From CAZLKN01 sp964560135 (GTDB lineage Bacteria; Actinomycetota; JAICYB01): a stretch of DNA of 64,000 nt. Of this stretch, positions 34,701 through 42,778 are shown in pieces. Position 1 is the stretch's first letter. Each line of letters starts with the position of its first letter. The stretch spans positions 1 to 64,000 of the forward strand of contig CAZLKN010000001.1 of assembly GCA_964560135.1 (NCBI GenBank). The letters are read 5' to 3'. Under the pieces are notes generated by a model, which was not told where the DNA came from, searched no databases, and saw nothing but the letters and a program-made list of their open reading frames with translations. Position numbers and translations under genes: made by a program.

Positions 34701-35137
34701 ATCCGGGCGTCCTGGTAGCGCTCCGGGGTGTCGCTCCACACGTAGAAGTCGCGCTCGGGCGAACCCGCGGGGGCCCGCCTGGCCCGCTGGAACCAGGGGT
34801 GCTGATCGGAGGTGTGGTTCAGCACGAGCTCGGTGATCACCCGCAGGCCCTGCCGGCGGGCCTCGCGCATGAACAACCGGAAGTCGCGCAGTGTGCCGTA
34901 GTTGGCGTGGATGTTGGTGTAGTCGGCGGTGTCGTACCCGTCGTCACGCAACGGGGAGGGGTAGAAGGGGAGGATCCAGATGGCCGTGACGCCGAGATCC
35001 TGGAGGTAGTCGAGTTTCTGCGTCAGGCCGCGGAAGTCGCCGATGCCGTCGGAGTCGGAGTCGTGGAAGGCACGGATGTGCGTCTGGTAGATGACGGCAT
35101 CCTTGTACCAGAGCGGATCCTCGTTTGATCCGGTCAC
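31790..35137 (-). CDS. treS: Trehalose synthase-maltokinase fusion (TreS-Mak)
   Basis: Residues about 5-550 are TreS (GH13_16), which interconverts trehalose and maltose: nucleophile Asp206 in MRLDAVPYLYEQ, Glu248 in LLAEANQWPED, Asp314 in RNHDELTLEM. Residues about 590-1115 are maltokinase (Pep2-like), with the N-terminal cap (ILPAWIRGRRWFGGKAR), ATP-site Lys in YGDRFILKLFRR, and the kinase loop CHGDYHLGQ with later DFEGEP. The fusion turns trehalose into maltose-1-phosphate in one 1115-residue protein, feeding the adjacent GlgE. The GTG start follows GAGGGG. Such fusions are known in some bacteria. Confidence 0.96.
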   Translation of the reverse strand: MTGSNEDPLWYKDAVIYQTHIRAFHDSDSDGIGDFRGLTQKLDYLQDLGVTAIWILPFYPSPLRDDGYDTADYTNIHANYGTLRDFRLFMREARRQGLRVITELVLNHTSDQHPWFQRARRAPAGSPERDFYVWSDTPERYQDARIIFQDFEVSNWTWDHEAQAYYWHRFYSHQPDLNFENPVVHRALLEVVDFWFAMGVDGMRLDAVPYLYEQEGTNCENLPQTHAFLKKLRAHVDERFGSRMLLAEANQWPEDAVTYFGDGDECNMAFHFPVMPRMFMAIRMEDRFPIIDILKQTPAIPPNAQWAMFLRNHDELTLEMVTDEERDYMYRAYAEDPQARVNLGIRRRLAPLLQGDRKKIELMNGLLFSLPGTPIVYYGDEIGMGDNIYLGDRNAVRTPMQWSSDRNAGFSRANPQRLFLPVIIDPEYHAEAVNVEAQQNNPHSLLWWTKRLIALRKRYQAFGRGSIEFLYPENRKVLVFLRSHEDEHILVVANLSRFVQYVELDLSAHRGAVPVEVFGHHEFPPVGELPYFLTLGPHAFYWFSLEAPRQEADVPTPRLRTIEVGAWTQLFSKRGRSELEEILPAWIRGRRWFGGKARKIKSVELEEAVPLPARVEGPKGGKPSRSSKPLAMLAFVSVEYTEGDAETYLLPLTVVSGDRAEELSEWYPGSGVAKLRTRDGEQLLVDATWEQPVAEMLFSLIGRRRSLSGEHGKLTTSTTGAFSKLRRRANEELQPSVMGAEQSNTSIAYGDRFILKLFRRPDPGVNPDLEIGRFLTERAAFPHVPKVAGAIEYRRGRSRPRTLAILQEYVPNQGDAWRYTLDELGRFYERALTVPAEERDEVVLPRETGVLRLAGQTPPAEAIEAIGPYLGSARLLGQRTAELHLALCSQAEDAAFAPEAFSTLYQRSLYQSMRALTERTFHLLRQRAKHLPEAAQVLDLEEEITQRFHQLTREKITTDRIRCHGDYHLGQVLYTGKDFVIIDFEGEPARPLSERRIKRSPLRDVAGMLRSFHYAAYTPLVSEDVEGGLLPDDPSVLDPWARLWYLWTSASFLGTYLETAAGSRFIPEDPRHIEVLLETFLIEKAVYEISYEANNRPDWLKIPIQGILQLLEDRS

Positions 35138-35147
35138 GCGCAGCCCC

Positions 35148-37124
35148 TCACATGAAGTAGTCGAAGTCGTGTTCGGTCCGGACCCGATGCCGGAGCCGGA
35201 AGATGTGGGCCGGCATCGAATGGGGATCGATCTCCACGTAGTTGTGCGGCCCATGCCAGAGGTACCTTGCGTCGGTGAGCAGGTCGTGGACCTGGTACGG
35301 GTGCTCCTCGGAGATGCCGAGTTCCGCCAGCGGCAGGCTGACCCAGCCCGACCGGGCATGGCTCGGATCGAGGTTCACGACCGTCAGGATCGCGTTCTCG
35401 CCGTCGTCGCTCACCTTCGAGTACGCGATCAGCTCCTCGTTGTCGATGGGGTGGAATTGCAGGGTGCGGTCGGTCTGCAGCGCCGGGTTCTCACGCCGGA
35501 TCCGGTTGATCCGTCCGATCAGATCGGCGAGGCTGCCCGGATCGTCCAGGTTCCAGGACCGGATCTCGAATTTCTCGGAGTGCAGGTACTCCTCCCTCCC
35601 CGGGGCCACCGGCTCGCTCACGCAGAGCTCGAAGGCCGGTCCGTAGATGCCGTAGTTGGCGCTGAGCGTTGCCGCGAGGATGAGCCTGGACATGAAGGCC
35701 GGACGCCCGCCCCACTGGAGCAGCTCCGGCAGGATGTCCGGCGTGTTCGGCCAGAGGTTGGGACGGAAGAACTCTCCGACCACGGCCATATCGGCGAAGT
35801 ACGATTCCAGCTCCCACTTGGCGTTCCGCCAGGTGAAGTAGGTGTACGACTGCGTGAACCCGAGCTTCGCCAGGGCGTACATCACCCGCGGACGCGTGAA
35901 GGCTTCGGACAGGAAGATCACCTCGGGATGCCGGGCTTTCACCTCGGCGATCATCCACTCCCAGAACGGGAAGGCCTTCGTGTGTGGGTTGTCCACGCGG
36001 AAGATCGTGATCCCACGGTCGATCCAGAACTCGACGACCCCACGCAAAGCCTCCCACAGCTCCTGCCACGCCTCGGTCTCGAAGTCGAGCGGATAGATGT
36101 CCTCGTAGCGTTTCGGCGGGTTCTCCGCATACCGGATCGTGCCGTCGGGCAGGCGCCGGAACCACTCGGGATGCTCCTTCGTCCACGGATGATCGGGTGA
36201 GCACTGATAGGCGACGTCCATGGCGACCTCGAGGCCGTGCCGCCGCGCGGCGGCGACGAACCGGTCGAAGTCCTCGAGCGTCCCGAGGTCGGGATGGACG
36301 GCAGTGTGGCCACCGTCCTCGGAGCCGATCGCCCACGGGCTTCCGACGTCCCCCGGCTCACCTCGGGGTGCGTTGTTCTTTCCCTTGCGGTTGGTGGTGC
36401 CGATGGGATGGATCGGTGGCAGGTACACGATGTCGAAGCCCATGCGCGCGACGTAGGGGAGCACGCGCTCGGCGTCCTCGAGGATGCCGTGATTCTCGCC
36501 GGAGCCGAAGGACCGCGGGAAGAACTCGTACCACGAGGAGAAGCCCGCCCGCGGCGGGTCCACGACCACCTCGAGCTCCCGTGGATAGGTGGTGGCGAGG
36601 CTGCGATCGGGGTGGGCCTCCATGAGGGCGCGCAGCTCGGGGTCGAAGGCCATCTCCGGGCCCTCGGCCTCCTCGAGGCGCTTGGCCCAGCTCCGCAGTC
36701 GGGTTCGCTGGGGACCCTTGGCGCGCTTGGCGGCGGCGGCGGCGAGCTCGGCCCCCACGAGCAGGTCCACGGAGACGTCGACGCCGGCGTCCACCTTCTT
36801 GCGCAGGTCCCGGTACCAGGTGCGGAACCGGTCCACCCAGCCGACCACGGTGTAGCGGTACCGTCCGAGCTCGCCGACACGGAACGAGCCGGACCAGCGG
36901 TCGTTCCAGCCGAGCTCCATGGGTGTCTCGTGCCAGTCGCCGGCCTCACCGTCGGCGCGCCAGCACAGAACGACGGACACGGCATCGTGGCCGTCGGCGA
37001 AGGCGTCCGCCTCGACGGCCACCTCCTCCCCGGGCACCCGCTTGATCGGGAACCGGCCGGCGTCGATCTCGGGGTACACCCCTTCGATCAACACCCGCCG
37101 GCGCTCGGCTCCCGCCGTGCTCAC
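35148..37124 (-). CDS. glgE: Alpha-1,4-glucan:maltose-1-phosphate maltosyltransferase
   Basis: GlgE (GH13_3) extends alpha-glucan with maltosyl units from maltose-1-phosphate. The 658-residue protein has the N-terminal beta domain (VLIEGVYPEIDAGRFPIKR), the loop YLPPIHPIGTTNRKGKNN, nucleophile Asp in ITIFRVDNPHTKAFPFW, Glu in IFLSEAFTRPRVMY and Asp in WPNTPDILPE. GTG 37124 overlaps the mscS stop as GTGA; treS-mak begins ten bases after its stop. Confidence 0.97.
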   Translation of the reverse strand: MSTAGAERRRVLIEGVYPEIDAGRFPIKRVPGEEVAVEADAFADGHDAVSVVLCWRADGEAGDWHETPMELGWNDRWSGSFRVGELGRYRYTVVGWVDRFRTWYRDLRKKVDAGVDVSVDLLVGAELAAAAAKRAKGPQRTRLRSWAKRLEEAEGPEMAFDPELRALMEAHPDRSLATTYPRELEVVVDPPRAGFSSWYEFFPRSFGSGENHGILEDAERVLPYVARMGFDIVYLPPIHPIGTTNRKGKNNAPRGEPGDVGSPWAIGSEDGGHTAVHPDLGTLEDFDRFVAAARRHGLEVAMDVAYQCSPDHPWTKEHPEWFRRLPDGTIRYAENPPKRYEDIYPLDFETEAWQELWEALRGVVEFWIDRGITIFRVDNPHTKAFPFWEWMIAEVKARHPEVIFLSEAFTRPRVMYALAKLGFTQSYTYFTWRNAKWELESYFADMAVVGEFFRPNLWPNTPDILPELLQWGGRPAFMSRLILAATLSANYGIYGPAFELCVSEPVAPGREEYLHSEKFEIRSWNLDDPGSLADLIGRINRIRRENPALQTDRTLQFHPIDNEELIAYSKVSDDGENAILTVVNLDPSHARSGWVSLPLAELGISEEHPYQVHDLLTDARYLWHGPHNYVEIDPHSMPAHIFRLRHRVRTEHDFDYFM

Positions 37125-38062
37125 CGCTTCTGGTCCTTCCTCTCGGGGGGCTTCTCACCCATGCCGGCCTGACGGATCGCGTCGTCCTCGTAGCGGACGA
37201 TGATCTGCCGGTGGGGGTAGGGGATCGAGATCCCCGCGTCGTCGTACGCGAGCTTGATCCGCCGGCGGAACTCGCGACCCGTTTCCCACTGCTTACCCGG
37301 CATGGTCTCGATGTACATCTTCACGCTGACCTGGGAGTCGGCGTAGTCGTCGACGCCGAGTACCGTCAGCGGCCCCAACATCACCCCCGCGAAGTCCGGC
37401 TCCTTGCGCATGTCATCGGCCACCGCCCGGACGATCCCGATGGCGCGGTCGACGTCCTCCTCGTAGGGCACCGGGAGGTCGAACAGGTAGCGGGAGAAGC
37501 CGCTCGTGAAGTTCGAGCTGACCGTGACCTCCCCGTTCGGGATCACATGACGCTGCCCGTTGAGGTCTCGTACGACGGTCGTGCGCAGGGTGATCTTCTC
37601 CACGAGCCCCGAGACGCCGGCCAGCTCGACGATGTCGCCGACGTGGTACTGGTCCTCCAGCAGGATGAAGAACCCCGAGATCACGTCGCGGACGAGGGAT
37701 TGGGCACCGAACCCGATCGCCACCCCGCCGATCCCGGCCGCGGCCAGCAGGGGGCCGAGGTCGATCCCGGGGATCTGCCCCAGGATGAGCAGCACGGCCA
37801 GGCCCCAGATCAGGGCCGTGGAGGCCGTGCGCAGCACGCCGGCGATGGTCTGGGTGCGCTTCTGCTCGATGGCGCGCGCGGCGTCCATCCCCTCGACACC
37901 GAGCTTCCGCACGAAGCGACGGATCGACAACCGGATGATCCACTGGAGCAGCAGCGCGATCCCGATGACCGCGCCGATGCGGATCAGGATGAAGATGTAC
38001 CCGGGGATGTCCTCGGCTCCGGGGAGGTCCGGGAGCTCCTGGAGGAGTTCAGCCGCGTTCAT
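37121..38062 (-). CDS. mscS: Small-conductance mechanosensitive channel (MscS family)
   Basis: A 313-residue membrane channel that releases solutes upon osmotic downshock. It has three membrane helices. The pore helix TM3 carries the family pattern GGVAIGFGAQSLVRDVISGFFIL at shorter spacing, and the soluble beta domain has VEKITLRTTVVRDLNGQRHVIPNG. GGAGGGGAGG precedes the ATG. It is translationally coupled to glgE, an unusual gene order. A TAGTCT box at 38112-38107, overlapping the yihY stop, may start the trehalose-glucan transcript. Confidence 0.95.
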   Translation of the reverse strand: MNAAELLQELPDLPGAEDIPGYIFILIRIGAVIGIALLLQWIIRLSIRRFVRKLGVEGMDAARAIEQKRTQTIAGVLRTASTALIWGLAVLLILGQIPGIDLGPLLAAAGIGGVAIGFGAQSLVRDVISGFFILLEDQYHVGDIVELAGVSGLVEKITLRTTVVRDLNGQRHVIPNGEVTVSSNFTSGFSRYLFDLPVPYEEDVDRAIGIVRAVADDMRKEPDFAGVMLGPLTVLGVDDYADSQVSVKMYIETMPGKQWETGREFRRRIKLAYDDAGISIPYPHRQIIVRYEDDAIRQAGMGEKPPERKDQKR

Positions 38063-38109
38063 CGCCTCCCCTCCTGTCCGCCTGTTCCGTGTTCGGCTAC
38101 CCGACGAGA

Positions 38110-39087
38110 CTATCGTGCCGCGTCATCGGAAGGCCGTCCGGGGGCGCCTCCCTCGGGGGCGAGGGTCGCGTCGGGTGCAGGGGGAGCGGCGCGTGTGCCG
38201 GGGCGGCGCTCGTCCGGCCACAGCCGCTCGATCTCGGCGTTGAGCTCGGCCCCCACGAGGATGGCCACGGCGGTCAGGAACAGCCACAGGAGGATCGCGA
38301 TCGGGGTGGCCAGCGGGCCGTAGACGGTGTCGCCCTGGATGGTCCACGCCACGTAGAGACGGAGCGCGCCGGCCCCCGCGAGCCAGATGGCCGCCGCGAC
38401 CATCGCGCCGGGAAGGTCCCGGATCCAGCGGGTCCCCCGCGGAGGCGCCGCATGGTAGAAGGTCGCGAGCATCCCGATCCCGAGCATCCCGACCACGGGC
38501 CAGTACAGAACCCGCCACGCCGTGGCCATCGCGGCATCGAGCCCGAGCGGCCGCACGAGCGCCTCTCCCAACCGGGGTCCGGCGATGAGCACGGGCATCA
38601 GGACAGCGATGGCGAGCACCGCCCCGAAGGTCATCCCCAGGGCCACGATGCGTCGCCGGACCGCCGAGCGGGTATCAGGTTCGTTGTAGGCCATGGCGAC
38701 GGCGTCGTTCAGAACCCGGACGGCGCGGGAGGAGGACCACAACGCGATGACGGCACCGATCGACACCACGTCGGCCCGGCCCTCGAACAGCAGCTCGTCG
38801 ATGGTGGGCTCGAGCCACTGCTCACGTGTCTGGGGGGTGAGGAACGAGCCGGCCCCACCCAGGATCTGCTCGCGGAGCGCATCGAGCGTGTCGGGACCCA
38901 GCGCTTCTCCGACGAACCCGAGGGTGCCGAGGATCGCGAGCAGGAACGGCGGCAGTGACAGGAGGGTGAAGAACGCGACCTCCGCCCCGAGCCCGATCAC
39001 CCGGTCGCCGTTCGCAGCCCCCACCGTACGGGTGACGAGCGTCAGGGCCGCTTGGGCGCCGCTCGGCCGATCAGGGTTCGTGCCCAC
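38110..39087 (-). CDS. YihY/virulence factor BrkB family membrane protein
   Basis: A 325-residue inner-membrane protein with about six helices. Family features include EVAFFTLLSLPPFLLAILG near the N-terminus and the central ADVVSIGAVIALWSSSRAVRVLNDAVAMAYNEP. The last helix LLWLFLTAVAILVGAELNAEIE is also typical. Once annotated as RNase BN, the family is now regarded as a membrane protein of unclear function. The GTG start lies six bases after TAGACT (39099-39094), suggesting a leaderless start. It is divergent from the baeRF gene and 47 bases ahead of mscS. Confidence 0.9.
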   Translation of the reverse strand: MGTNPDRPSGAQAALTLVTRTVGAANGDRVIGLGAEVAFFTLLSLPPFLLAILGTLGFVGEALGPDTLDALREQILGGAGSFLTPQTREQWLEPTIDELLFEGRADVVSIGAVIALWSSSRAVRVLNDAVAMAYNEPDTRSAVRRRIVALGMTFGAVLAIAVLMPVLIAGPRLGEALVRPLGLDAAMATAWRVLYWPVVGMLGIGMLATFYHAAPPRGTRWIRDLPGAMVAAAIWLAGAGALRLYVAWTIQGDTVYGPLATPIAILLWLFLTAVAILVGAELNAEIERLWPDERRPGTRAAPPAPDATLAPEGGAPGRPSDDAAR

Positions 39088-39155
39088 GGTCCGAGTCTAC
39101 GCCGGGGCGTCGAGCGCCTTGCCCGCTTCTCGTGTGGGACGGTAGCGTCGTGGAC

Positions 39156-40331
39156 ATGCGGCTCGACAACGACACGATCCTCGAGCTGTGCCGGCTCCAG
39201 GATCCGGTCGGGGTCATCTCGATCTACGTCGGCACGACCCCGGAGCGACAGACCGGCTATCAGCCCCAGTGGGTTCTGGCGATTCGCAACCAGATCCGCG
39301 AGCTCCGCGCCCGCGTCAAGGAAGAGGGCCCTCGGGAACGGTGGGTGGCGGTCCACGAGCGTCTCGACGGGTTGAACTCGGAGCTCGAAGGCCTCCTGGA
39401 CCCCAAGCTGCGTGGTCGGGGACGCGCGCTGTTCATCCCCGTGTCCTCCGCGGACGTCTACAGCATCGTCCTGCAGATGCCGCTGCCCGACACCGTCGTT
39501 CTGGAGAAGCGCGCGTTCGTCCGTCCGTTGGTGGTCGCGATGGACGAAGGGCGCGCGGCGGGCGTGGTCTTCGTGGACCGCTCCGGTCTGCGCCTGCTCG
39601 AATGGCGGTTCGGCGAGGTCGAGGAGATCTCGGAGCATCCCTTCGTGGACGAGTCCAGCGAGTGGCGCGAGATGAAGGGCCCGGCACAGACCAATCCCGC
39701 CCTGGACCAGCAGGCATCCGTGCAGCGGGACACCTTCGAGGACCGCCTCGACGAGCACCGGGCGAAGTTCGTCAAGCAGGTCGCGGTGGAGGTGCAGAAG
39801 GAGGTATCCGCGCGATCGTGGGACCGGCTGGTGGTCGCCGGTGAGGCACGCCTCGCGCAGCCGTTCGCGGACGTGGTCCGGGTCAACGGGTTGGAGATCC
39901 TGCGGACGGATCATGATCTGCGGCATGCCGGTTCCCACGAGGTGGACGAAGCCGTCGCGCCGTTGCTGACCGAGTCCCAGCGTCGCCTCGAGCTGTCCCT
40001 CGTGGAGCGGGCGAAGGAGCTGGGTCTGTCCGGACGGCAGGGCGCCCTCGGGCTGTCCGACACGCTGGGGGCGCTCGGCGAGGGCCGCGTGCAGCACCTG
40101 CTCTACGACGACAGCCGGGATTTCACCGGGTTCCATACCTCCGACGGACGTCTGTTCCACGACGCCGACGGGAACGCACCCTCGCGTGCGGAGCTGGAGC
40201 CCGAACCGCACCTGACCGAGCGGATGATCGAGCGCACGTTGGAAACGGGGGGGCGTGTGACGCCCGTCGAGGGACCGGCGGCGGAGGCGCTGGAACCGCA
40301 CGGCGGGGTCGCCGCGATCCTGCGGTGGTGA
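39156..40331 (+). CDS. Bacterial eRF1-like release-factor-family protein (baeRF/VLRF1 type)
   Basis: The 391-residue protein resembles the bacterial archaeo-eukaryotic release factor (aeRF1-like) families. These have an N-terminal domain, an RNase H-fold-like middle domain (about 120-250: VVAMDEGRAAGVVFVDRSGLRLLEW at shorter spacing) and an L7Ae-like C-terminal domain (about 255-390). The tail TGGRVTPVEGPAAEALEPHGGVAAILRW fits the last domain. No GGQ motif was found, so peptide release is unlikely; ribosome rescue or stress roles are proposed for relatives. TTGCCC-N18-TAGCGT, seven bases before the ATG, marks a leaderless promoter. It overlaps the next gene. Confidence 0.75.
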   Translation: MRLDNDTILELCRLQDPVGVISIYVGTTPERQTGYQPQWVLAIRNQIRELRARVKEEGPRERWVAVHERLDGLNSELEGLLDPKLRGRGRALFIPVSSADVYSIVLQMPLPDTVVLEKRAFVRPLVVAMDEGRAAGVVFVDRSGLRLLEWRFGEVEEISEHPFVDESSEWREMKGPAQTNPALDQQASVQRDTFEDRLDEHRAKFVKQVAVEVQKEVSARSWDRLVVAGEARLAQPFADVVRVNGLEILRTDHDLRHAGSHEVDEAVAPLLTESQRRLELSLVERAKELGLSGRQGALGLSDTLGALGEGRVQHLLYDDSRDFTGFHTSDGRLFHDADGNAPSRAELEPEPHLTERMIERTLETGGRVTPVEGPAAEALEPHGGVAAILRW

Positions 40332-40807
40332 CCAACGGTTCACCCGGGGCTCCACGTCGGCTGCTGCGGAGCCGTTCCGACCGGCTCATCGCGGGGGTCT
40401 GCGGGGGTCTCGGCCACTACCTCGGGATCGACCCGGTCTGGGTCCGCGTAGCCACGATCCTCATCATCCTCCTGCCCGGCATCGGCATCGTCGCCGTGGG
40501 CATCGCCTACCTCGTGGGGGTCGTGGTGGTTCCGGAGGAGCAGGCACCCGAACCACTCCCGCAGGGCGGGACGGCGTCCGCGGCGGCGGCACACCACACG
40601 CAGGCCCCTCCGCCACCGTCCCCGTCGCGGCCACCCGATGACGGACGCGACCAGGGCCGGCTCCTCGTCGGCGGGTTCCTGGTCGCCCTGGGAACGGTGT
40701 TGCTGGCCCGGATCTACCTGCCCGAGATCTTCACCGTCGCGGTGATCGGCCCCATCGTGTTGATCGCGCTGGGGGTGCTGGTCGTCGCGCAGGGGCTCCG
40801 GCGATGA
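40325..40807 (+). CDS. PspC-domain membrane protein
   Basis: A 160-residue protein. A PspC domain (RRLLRSRSDRLIAGVCGGLGHYLGIDP at shorter spacing, then a membrane helix) occupies about 10-70. A Pro/Ala-rich linker follows, then two C-terminal helices resembling a LiaF-type membrane domain. PspC-domain proteins respond to envelope stress. The GTG (40325 or 40328) overlaps the stop of the release-factor-like gene. The stop overlaps the next ATG. Confidence 0.88.
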   Translation: MVTNGSPGAPRRLLRSRSDRLIAGVCGGLGHYLGIDPVWVRVATILIILLPGIGIVAVGIAYLVGVVVVPEEQAPEPLPQGGTASAAAAHHTQAPPPPSPSRPPDDGRDQGRLLVGGFLVALGTVLLARIYLPEIFTVAVIGPIVLIALGVLVVAQGLRR

Positions 40808-41496
40808 GATCGGGACGGCTGATCGTCGGATCGTTCCTCGTGGTCGCCGGCGTCGCCTGGCTCATGGATTCGCTGGGGCTCGTCGCACTCTCCGCCGGTA
40901 TGGTGCTTTCGGTCGGGTTGATCCTCGTCGGGGTGGCGTTGCTCGTCACATCCGCCCGGCCCGGCGGCCACGGAGGGTTGATCATCCTCGGCGTGATCCT
41001 GACCCTGGTGCTCGGTCTGGGCACGACGGTGCGTGACCGGGCTGATGCCGCGCTGTTCCGCGGTGGGATCGGTGACCGGGTGGAGCGGCCCAGCACCCGC
41101 GCGGAGGCGCAACGCACCTTCGAGCTCGGCGCAGGCAACCTCAGACTCGACTTGACGGCTCTGGGCGCGACCCGCTCGCCGATCCGCGTCCGGGCCCGCG
41201 TGGGCACCGGCGAGCTGACGGTTGTCGTGCCCTCGCATGCGGCCGTCCGGATCACCTCGCACGTGCAGGTGGGCCGCATCACGGTGTTCGGGCAGGAGCG
41301 TGGGTCGGGGCTCGACGTGACCGACACCTTCAGGGGAGGTGACGGCGGTCCCGTGCGGCTCAACCTCGACCTGCGCGCCGGCGCTGGTCGCATCGTGGTC
41401 GACGGCCGGCCGACACCGGACGCTCCGCCGGAGCCCTACAGGCGGGCACCGTCAGAACCCCGGGTCGGGCCGATCGAGGAGCCCTCCGATGCCTGA
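40804..41496 (+). CDS. LiaF-like membrane/cell-wall stress protein
   Basis: A 230-residue protein. The N-terminal half has about three membrane helices (SFLVVAGVAWLMDSLGLV, GLILVGVALLVTSA, GVILTLVLGLG). The C-terminal half is a beta-rich adhesin-like/DUF2154-type domain (FELGAGNLRLDLTAL, VRARVGTGELTVVVP, HVQVGRITVFG). Such domains occur in LiaF, an antibiotic- and envelope-stress regulator. ATG overlaps the PspC stop as ATGA, implying co-translation. Confidence 0.8.
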   Translation: MRSGRLIVGSFLVVAGVAWLMDSLGLVALSAGMVLSVGLILVGVALLVTSARPGGHGGLIILGVILTLVLGLGTTVRDRADAALFRGGIGDRVERPSTRAEAQRTFELGAGNLRLDLTALGATRSPIRVRARVGTGELTVVVPSHAAVRITSHVQVGRITVFGQERGSGLDVTDTFRGGDGGPVRLNLDLRAGAGRIVVDGRPTPDAPPEPYRRAPSEPRVGPIEEPSDA

Positions 41497-41731
41497 GCAC
41501 GGCGTAGACGTGACCGCCGCGGTCTCCGGGGCGTTGTTCGTGGTCCTGGGCGGGCTGTTCCTCCTCGACCAGCTCGACGTGATCGTGGTGGCTCCGAGGC
41601 TCGTCTGGCCGCTGCTGCTGATCGGACTCGGAATCGCCGTCCTCGCCGGAAGCCGGCGCTCCCGCGGCGACGCCCCGGCGGAGGACGGCGACTCCCCAGC
41701 CGGGACCGACGACCCGCCGCTCGCCCCGTAG
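41489..41731 (+). CDS. Small two-helix membrane protein (DUF5668/LiaF-TM-like)
   Basis: An 80-residue protein with two hydrophobic helices (AVSGALFVVLGGLFLLDQL and LVWPLLLIGLGIAVLAG) and an acidic Pro-rich tail. The pattern matches the membrane half of LiaF-like proteins. ATG 41489 overlaps the end of the previous gene by eight bases, and its TAG is followed immediately by the next ATG. It is the third member of a PspC/LiaF-like set. Confidence 0.7.
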   Translation: MPEHGVDVTAAVSGALFVVLGGLFLLDQLDVIVVAPRLVWPLLLIGLGIAVLAGSRRSRGDAPAEDGDSPAGTDDPPLAP

Positions 41732-42778
41732 ATGCTGCGCGTCGGGCTGGCGGGGTGCGGGTTCATCGGACGCGTGCACGCATGGGCGCTGTGGGCGCTG
41801 CGCCGGTCGAGCCTCGTGGACGCCGCCCTGGTGGCGGTGTTCGACCACGACCCCGAGCGCGCGGATCAGCTCGCGGCTCCACACGAGGCACGGACGGTCT
41901 CCAGCTCTGAGGCCCTGTGCGACGCGGTCGATGTCGTGTACGTGTGCACCCCCACGGCAGAGCACGCCGCGATCGTGGACGTTGCGGTCTCGCGGGGACT
42001 GGCGATCTTCTGCGAGAAGCCGTTGGCGACCGACCTCGCGGGGGCCGAACGGATCGCTACGGCGCTCCGGCGGGTTCCGCACCAGGTCGGACTCGTGCTC
42101 AGGGCCGCTCCCGTCTTCCGGCGCCTGAACGAGGTGCTGGCCTCCGGTGTGTACGGCCGGGTGATGACGCTGCACCTGCGGGACGACCAGTTCTTCCCGA
42201 CCCAGGGCCACTACGCCTCGTCGTGGCGGGCACAGGTGGACGTCGCCGGCGGCGGAACGCTGATCGAGCATTCGATCCACGACCTCGACCTGTTCCGCTG
42301 GCTGCTCGGCGATCCCGAGGAGATCTCTTGCCGTACGGCCTCCTTCTTCGGGCATCCGGGCATCGAGGATCTCGCTGTGGCCACGCTCACCTACCCTGGT
42401 GGCGTCATCGCCGGCCTCACCAGCGTCTGGCACCAGGTCCTCACGCGCCCGTCGACCCGGCGGCTCGAGGTGTTCTCCGAGCAGGCCCTGATCTGGACGG
42501 ACGACGACTACACGGGACCGCTGCACATCGAAACCTCGGACGGGAGCGAGACGCTGGCGTGCCCGCCGGAGCCCTGGGTGGACCAGCTTCCCGTTCCCGA
42601 AGGTGTCCGCCGGCCACTCGGTCACTACGCGCAGGCCACCAAGGCCTTCCTGGAACGCATCCACGGGACGGCGTCCTCGGCGTCGCTCGCGGGGGCCGAG
42701 GACGCCCTAGCCGCGCACCGGCTGGTGGCCGAGGCGTACCGGTCCGCGCTGGATGGTGGCCGGCCGCTGCGCCTGTAG
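41732..42778 (+). CDS. Gfo/Idh/MocA family oxidoreductase
   Basis: A 348-residue NAD(P)-dependent dehydrogenase. The Rossmann motif is GLAGCGFIGRVHAWAL (5-20). The conserved EKP in FCEKPLATDL (about 93) carries the catalytic Lys, and GGGTLIEHSIHDLDLFRWLLG holds the H-x3-D active-site pattern. The substrate, probably a sugar or inositol derivative, is not predictable. The ATG directly abuts the previous stop (TAGATG). The 3' end overlaps the convergent GGDEF-EAL gene by 72 bases. Confidence 0.92.
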   Translation: MLRVGLAGCGFIGRVHAWALWALRRSSLVDAALVAVFDHDPERADQLAAPHEARTVSSSEALCDAVDVVYVCTPTAEHAAIVDVAVSRGLAIFCEKPLATDLAGAERIATALRRVPHQVGLVLRAAPVFRRLNEVLASGVYGRVMTLHLRDDQFFPTQGHYASSWRAQVDVAGGGTLIEHSIHDLDLFRWLLGDPEEISCRTASFFGHPGIEDLAVATLTYPGGVIAGLTSVWHQVLTRPSTRRLEVFSEQALIWTDDDYTGPLHIETSDGSETLACPPEPWVDQLPVPEGVRRPLGHYAQATKAFLERIHGTASSASLAGAEDALAAHRLVAEAYRSALDGGRPLRL

